Below are positions 60,244 through 64,000 of a stretch of DNA of 64,000 bases, one piece after another. Position 1 is the stretch's first letter. The number at the start of each line of letters is the position of its first letter. The position numbers were made by a program, and so were the translations under genes. Source of the stretch: Adiantum capillus-veneris (lineage: Eukaryota; Streptophyta; Polypodiopsida; Polypodiales; Pteridaceae); contig CM043964.1 of NCBI GenBank assembly GCA_014529385.2, positions 135,092,420 through 135,156,419 of the forward strand, in the 5' to 3' direction. Below the pieces are notes generated by a model. The model saw only the letters and a list, made by a program, of their open reading frames with translations, was not told where the DNA came from and ran no database searches.

Positions 60244-63200
60244 TCAACTGGGGTAGACACTAGATGGAATGTCTTCTGCATCCTTCAAATCAATGGTGGT
60301 AGATATCTCCTCTTGACTCCGCTTTTTAGAGTGAAGTAAAGGCTGCATATATCCTGCTATGTTGGCATCATCACTATCCACTAAAGCACAAACATGACCT
60401 GTAGCCAAACAAGCTGCCAAAACAGGTGCAGTGCCACAACCAAGCTCTATACATAAACCTCTAGGTTGACACAAAAGCTCTACAAAGCGGCCAATGAATG
60501 CATGACTCCATTGCATGGAGCCATGCCAAGTCGCTCACATTGAAGATCTAGCATGCAACATCTCAGGGAGATAGTGCAACATGTAGGAGTCAAGAGGTTG
60601 CAATCCCAAACGATGGAAATGTGGAGTACTCTCTCCAACATAGCAAGGGGGTCTGGAACCATCTTGATGAATCATGAACAATACTGAGCGATGACACTAC
60701 AACAAGAAAGATAAAAACAAACATAATCACGAGCAATTGAAAAATCATTCTTTTCGTGAACGAAAAGCCCAGAAATACCTCAAAGCGACCACCAACACTT
60801 TCGACAAATCCATGAGTAGAATGATGTAGTACTACAATGCAGCGATCCACTATCAACTGTGAAGCCTGACAAACTCTCTCAAGCCATCCAATACTACCTC
60901 CTACAATTAATTTGGAAAATTTCAAAAACCCTATGAACTTGTAGTGCTATGCAAAGCATTGAATATACTCACCAACTGCAGATGCCATAACAAGCAACCA
61001 ACCAGAGTCGTCCATAATGGAATGTGCTAGGTGAACAACTGATTGACCATGCTCCTCAGAGCAAATATTTCAAAGCGGCACAGTGCCAGAGGTGATGTGT
61101 GATCCACCAAATGGCAACTCGAGGAAGATGGTCAGCAACACATGAGACAGGCCTCCCACCATGAGTATAGTAGGCCCCCTCAGAGCGAGATCATGTAAGG
61201 TGCTCATGGATAGACATCCAAGCCGATGGGCCCGAATGCCTACTCTAAAACCTGATGCCACAACTATGTAGTCAAGAGTTGAAGCATAGCTCCAACCTCA
61301 ACTGAACCAATGCTAGATTGAGCCATTGATACCTCCGATGCATATGTAAAGCAAAATGATCTCCTAAGAATCTCTGACCACCCAACCCTACAAAAGTTTA
61401 AGTCACTGAATTTGAAGCTCACCCTTAGAACAATGACTCGCATATAGAAACCTAAACCAACTAAATAATATGCATAGATATCATACCAAAGGTTGGAGCA
61501 ATATCGTCCATAATTTTTGCAAAGCTAGAGTCATGTCTAGTAACATCTATCGAGCCATCTACAACAAGATAGATGCAATTACAAAATGTAAAAAAATACA
61601 ACACATTGCAGTCACCACTCTTAATCTCACAATGTGAAGCCAAACTTGATTAACCGCTATATAGCCCGCTCCACTTGGTAAAACAGATGTGTTGACGTTA
61701 ACGACGGGTCGCTTCCCCGCAAAATTGAGCATCGCTCTACCACAATATTATTGAATTCAAAAATTTGGTAAGTATAATCCACATAAATGTTTTAAATTCC
61801 ATGTTCAATGCCAAAAAATACTTACTTTGCATCAAAGCCTCTTGGTGATCATTGCCAGTTGATGGTGGAGGATCAACCCTAGCTCCATGCATTGCTTTGT
61901 GCAACTCTTTCTCACGCTCCAACAAATGGCCGGGTGACATGTCTATCCACCATGGACAATGCTCACGCTCCCAACTAGTAATATGTTGCATATTGTCAGT
62001 GTACATACAGCCACCTCCTCTAAGCATTAACCCACAACTTTGAAAGAACTGGAATGGAAGCAATGTGATGGGTGGACAAAAGATATTGAAAGTACTTGTA
62101 GGATACAAAGAATATATACAGGAAGCAAACAGAAAATAAAATACAAGCTTATTTTGCAAGAATTATATAATACCTATATAGAATTCTTTGTCCTGCCCGC
62201 AATAAGAAATCCTGCTTCTTTAAAGCTTGCATGTTTGCATCCTTTGTTCTAGACTCTAATGTAGTCTCTACGGGAAAGAGATAGACACGAGCTTCAATCT
62301 TGACAGCTTCTTCATAATAGTGCAATAATTTGCAATCCTCTGGCTCTACAATGCCATCATGAGCCTTAACAAAATCCAATAAAAGTGCAGAAGCTTTGTC
62401 TAACAACTTGACCAAAATATTCTCCCTACGCAACCAGCTGAAATAACACCATCCACACTATTCATATCACAAATGTCAAAAAAAATAAAGCACTAAAAAT
62501 CAAAGTGAGAGATAGAGAAATACTGTCTAAATGCGTGATCTCCTTTTTGCAATCCATAAGCAGCCCTAGTCAGCTTGTTTGCTTCAAGCAATGAAACCCA
62601 AAACATCTTCATATCCACACTAGCCTCATTCTGAGCTATCATGTTTAGCTTCTCAATGGATGCATAAGAATCTGGACCCCATTTCAAGGCTAACACCCGT
62701 GCCATCCATGCATCCACAAGGTTAGGATCAACAATGTTCAGAATCAGAAAACAAATATTAAGCTAATTCAACATACCCTAAACACAAATATGCTATTAAA
62801 AAAGGGTAGAGCATGCATTAGACCTTGCCAACTCTATCAGCATACTTGTTAGAGAGGTCATTTATGACCTTCTTCTCTTCCTTTTTGAGCTCTTCTTCAG
62901 AAAGTGATAGCTTAATTGGATGCATCCGTGAATGGAACTCTTTTGTAATTTGCACCTGGTTCATGGCAAAGCCCCAAGAATATCTTACAAATTAAAAAAT
63001 ATGTATAAAATCTATTTAACCATTACATGTTAGCAAGCAACGTACATCATAAAGCAACTTTCCCAAATACCGTCTAGTCAATGGACACCATGGCTCAATC
63101 CCTTTAGCTGACTTCTTTCTAATCATGGCAATGATTATTTGGTCTTTATCTAGCAAACTCTCTAAGTATGTTTTGTGGTCAGCTTTACAAATATTAGAGC

Positions 63201-64000
63201 AATTCACGAAGTCGTCCTGAAAATGGGTTGTTACAAGTGCATGAGTATTCATACTACAAAGAAATTGAGAAAAAAAATCATTATCGTCACTCATCTCATG
63301 ATCCAAGTATACAGACTTAAAACCCTACCAAACTTACAAATTCGTCCATTGCAATCGCGAAAGTAGTGTAATCTCTGAAACCTTTGAAGGACCATAATTG
63401 TGCATAGAACTCTACAAACGCTTCTCCTTGATTGTTGAGTAGCGCTCTCTAATGGAAGTAATCCATTTCCCATACATATAGCATCTTATTTGACATGGAT
63501 TTCAAATCGGGTCTCTCAGCTAATTCCTTTTCAAACTCCTCATTGATTTCTTTCCAATGATCATCCCACTCTTTTTTTTTATCATCTAAATTTATTAAAA
63601 ACAAGACTCAAGCAAATAGACATCAAGAACAAAAACAATCAAGTAAATCAACATGAAGCATACTTGTGACATTAGTCTCCTCTTTTTGACATGTCCATAT
63701 GGAGACAATAAAGGCCCCTTTCTCTTGAATGTAGCCCTCTTAAGCAAATGCAGACTTCAAGCCAGTGACATCATCCCGAAAACCCCTAATGCGAGCATAT
63801 GGAATGAGCCTACAAAGAGGTATCAAAAAGGACAAGAGAAACAGCTATGTATTCTAGTATTTTGAAGAATATCTTGTCCTGTTTGCATATAAAGTCTGTT
63901 TTCTGCACCAACATCAATTGTCTGCTCGACCTCGGGCCTTGCAACATATGAAACAACCTCCATGGAAATATTAGCTTCATTTGAAACTAGATCACTCTCA
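60244..64000 (-). pseudogene. ParB-like / methyltransferase-like fusion gene, copy 2 (5' end outside)
   Basis: Exon by exon on the minus strand this aligns with the gene at 30553-34088. Matching blocks: ARIRGFRDDVTGLKSAFA (about 63800); EWDDHWKEINEEFEKELAER and LYVW (63575-63480); MDHEMSDDNDFFSQFLCSMN and GIEPWCPLTRRYLGKLLYDV (63306-63040); LSEEELKKEEKKVINDLSNK (about 62900); AAYGLQKGDHAFRQYFS; MQHITSWEREHCPWWIDM (about 61950); FLELPFGGSHITSG (motif IV-like, about 61100); IMDDSGWLLVMASAVG; and GLCIELGCGTAPVLAACLAT (SAM motif I, about 60440). The GNHR of the ParB-like region is missing after YVW. Stops include TAA at 63740 and TGA at 60535. It is more decayed than copy 1 and diverged from it. 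Confidence 0.72.

Overview
The window looks like nuclear DNA of a land plant. It is AT-rich, its genes are split by short GT-AG introns, and it holds a CASP-like membrane protein gene, a possible plastid-targeted gene, Ty1/Copia, Ty3/Gypsy, LINE and Helitron-type elements, and many very long CT/GA, CA/GT and poly-C/G tracts. The repeat style would suit a fern or other non-seed plant, but nothing here fixes the species.

Layout. 0-4.4 kb: a minus-strand multi-exon gene with a clear 3' half. 6.6-10.5 kb: Copia copy A (5' LTR, gag, most of pol, no 3' end). 10.8-11.2 kb: a 385-bp element with 14-bp inverted ends. 12.8-14.6 kb: a Gypsy pol relic cut by a Copia LTR fragment. 14.6-22.9 kb: gene-free DNA with diverged repeats and a 283-bp tandem duplication. 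22.9-24.9 kb: a LINE relic and a Copia RNase H scrap, both minus. 25.0-28.2 kb: a SWIM-zinc-finger transposase-like pseudogene whose last exon and 3' flank are tandemly repeated every 333-334 bp. 28.7-30.4 kb: long CT/GA tracts mixed with seven copies or part-copies of an 18-bp palindrome. 30.5-34.1 kb: an eight-exon plus-strand gene model with a ParB-like N-terminal region and a C-terminal region ordered like a beta-class amino-methyltransferase. 36.1-39.1 kb: a Copia relic and Copia copy B with a fold-back duplication. 41.8-54.0 kb: a minus-strand Helentron-like element (RPA-like OB folds, HUH Rep, Pif1 helicase, EEP endonuclease), broken by Copia copy C at 42.8-47.6 kb. 54.8-57.3 kb: a CASP-like fragment among long simple repeats. 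57.4-59.4 kb: LINE relics. 60.2-64.0 kb: a diverged, inverted paralogue of the ParB/methyltransferase-like gene, running off the window edge.

Almost every coding feature carries stop codons, frameshifts or truncations, so this is largely a graveyard of mobile elements. The most interesting content is the pair of ParB-like/methyltransferase-like genes, which share one architecture over about 970 residues and which I cannot match to any named plant gene. Next come the Helentron-like element that also carries RPA domains, the duplicated SWIM exon array and the clustered palindrome. All assignments were made by reading translations and motifs by eye; no database search was run.
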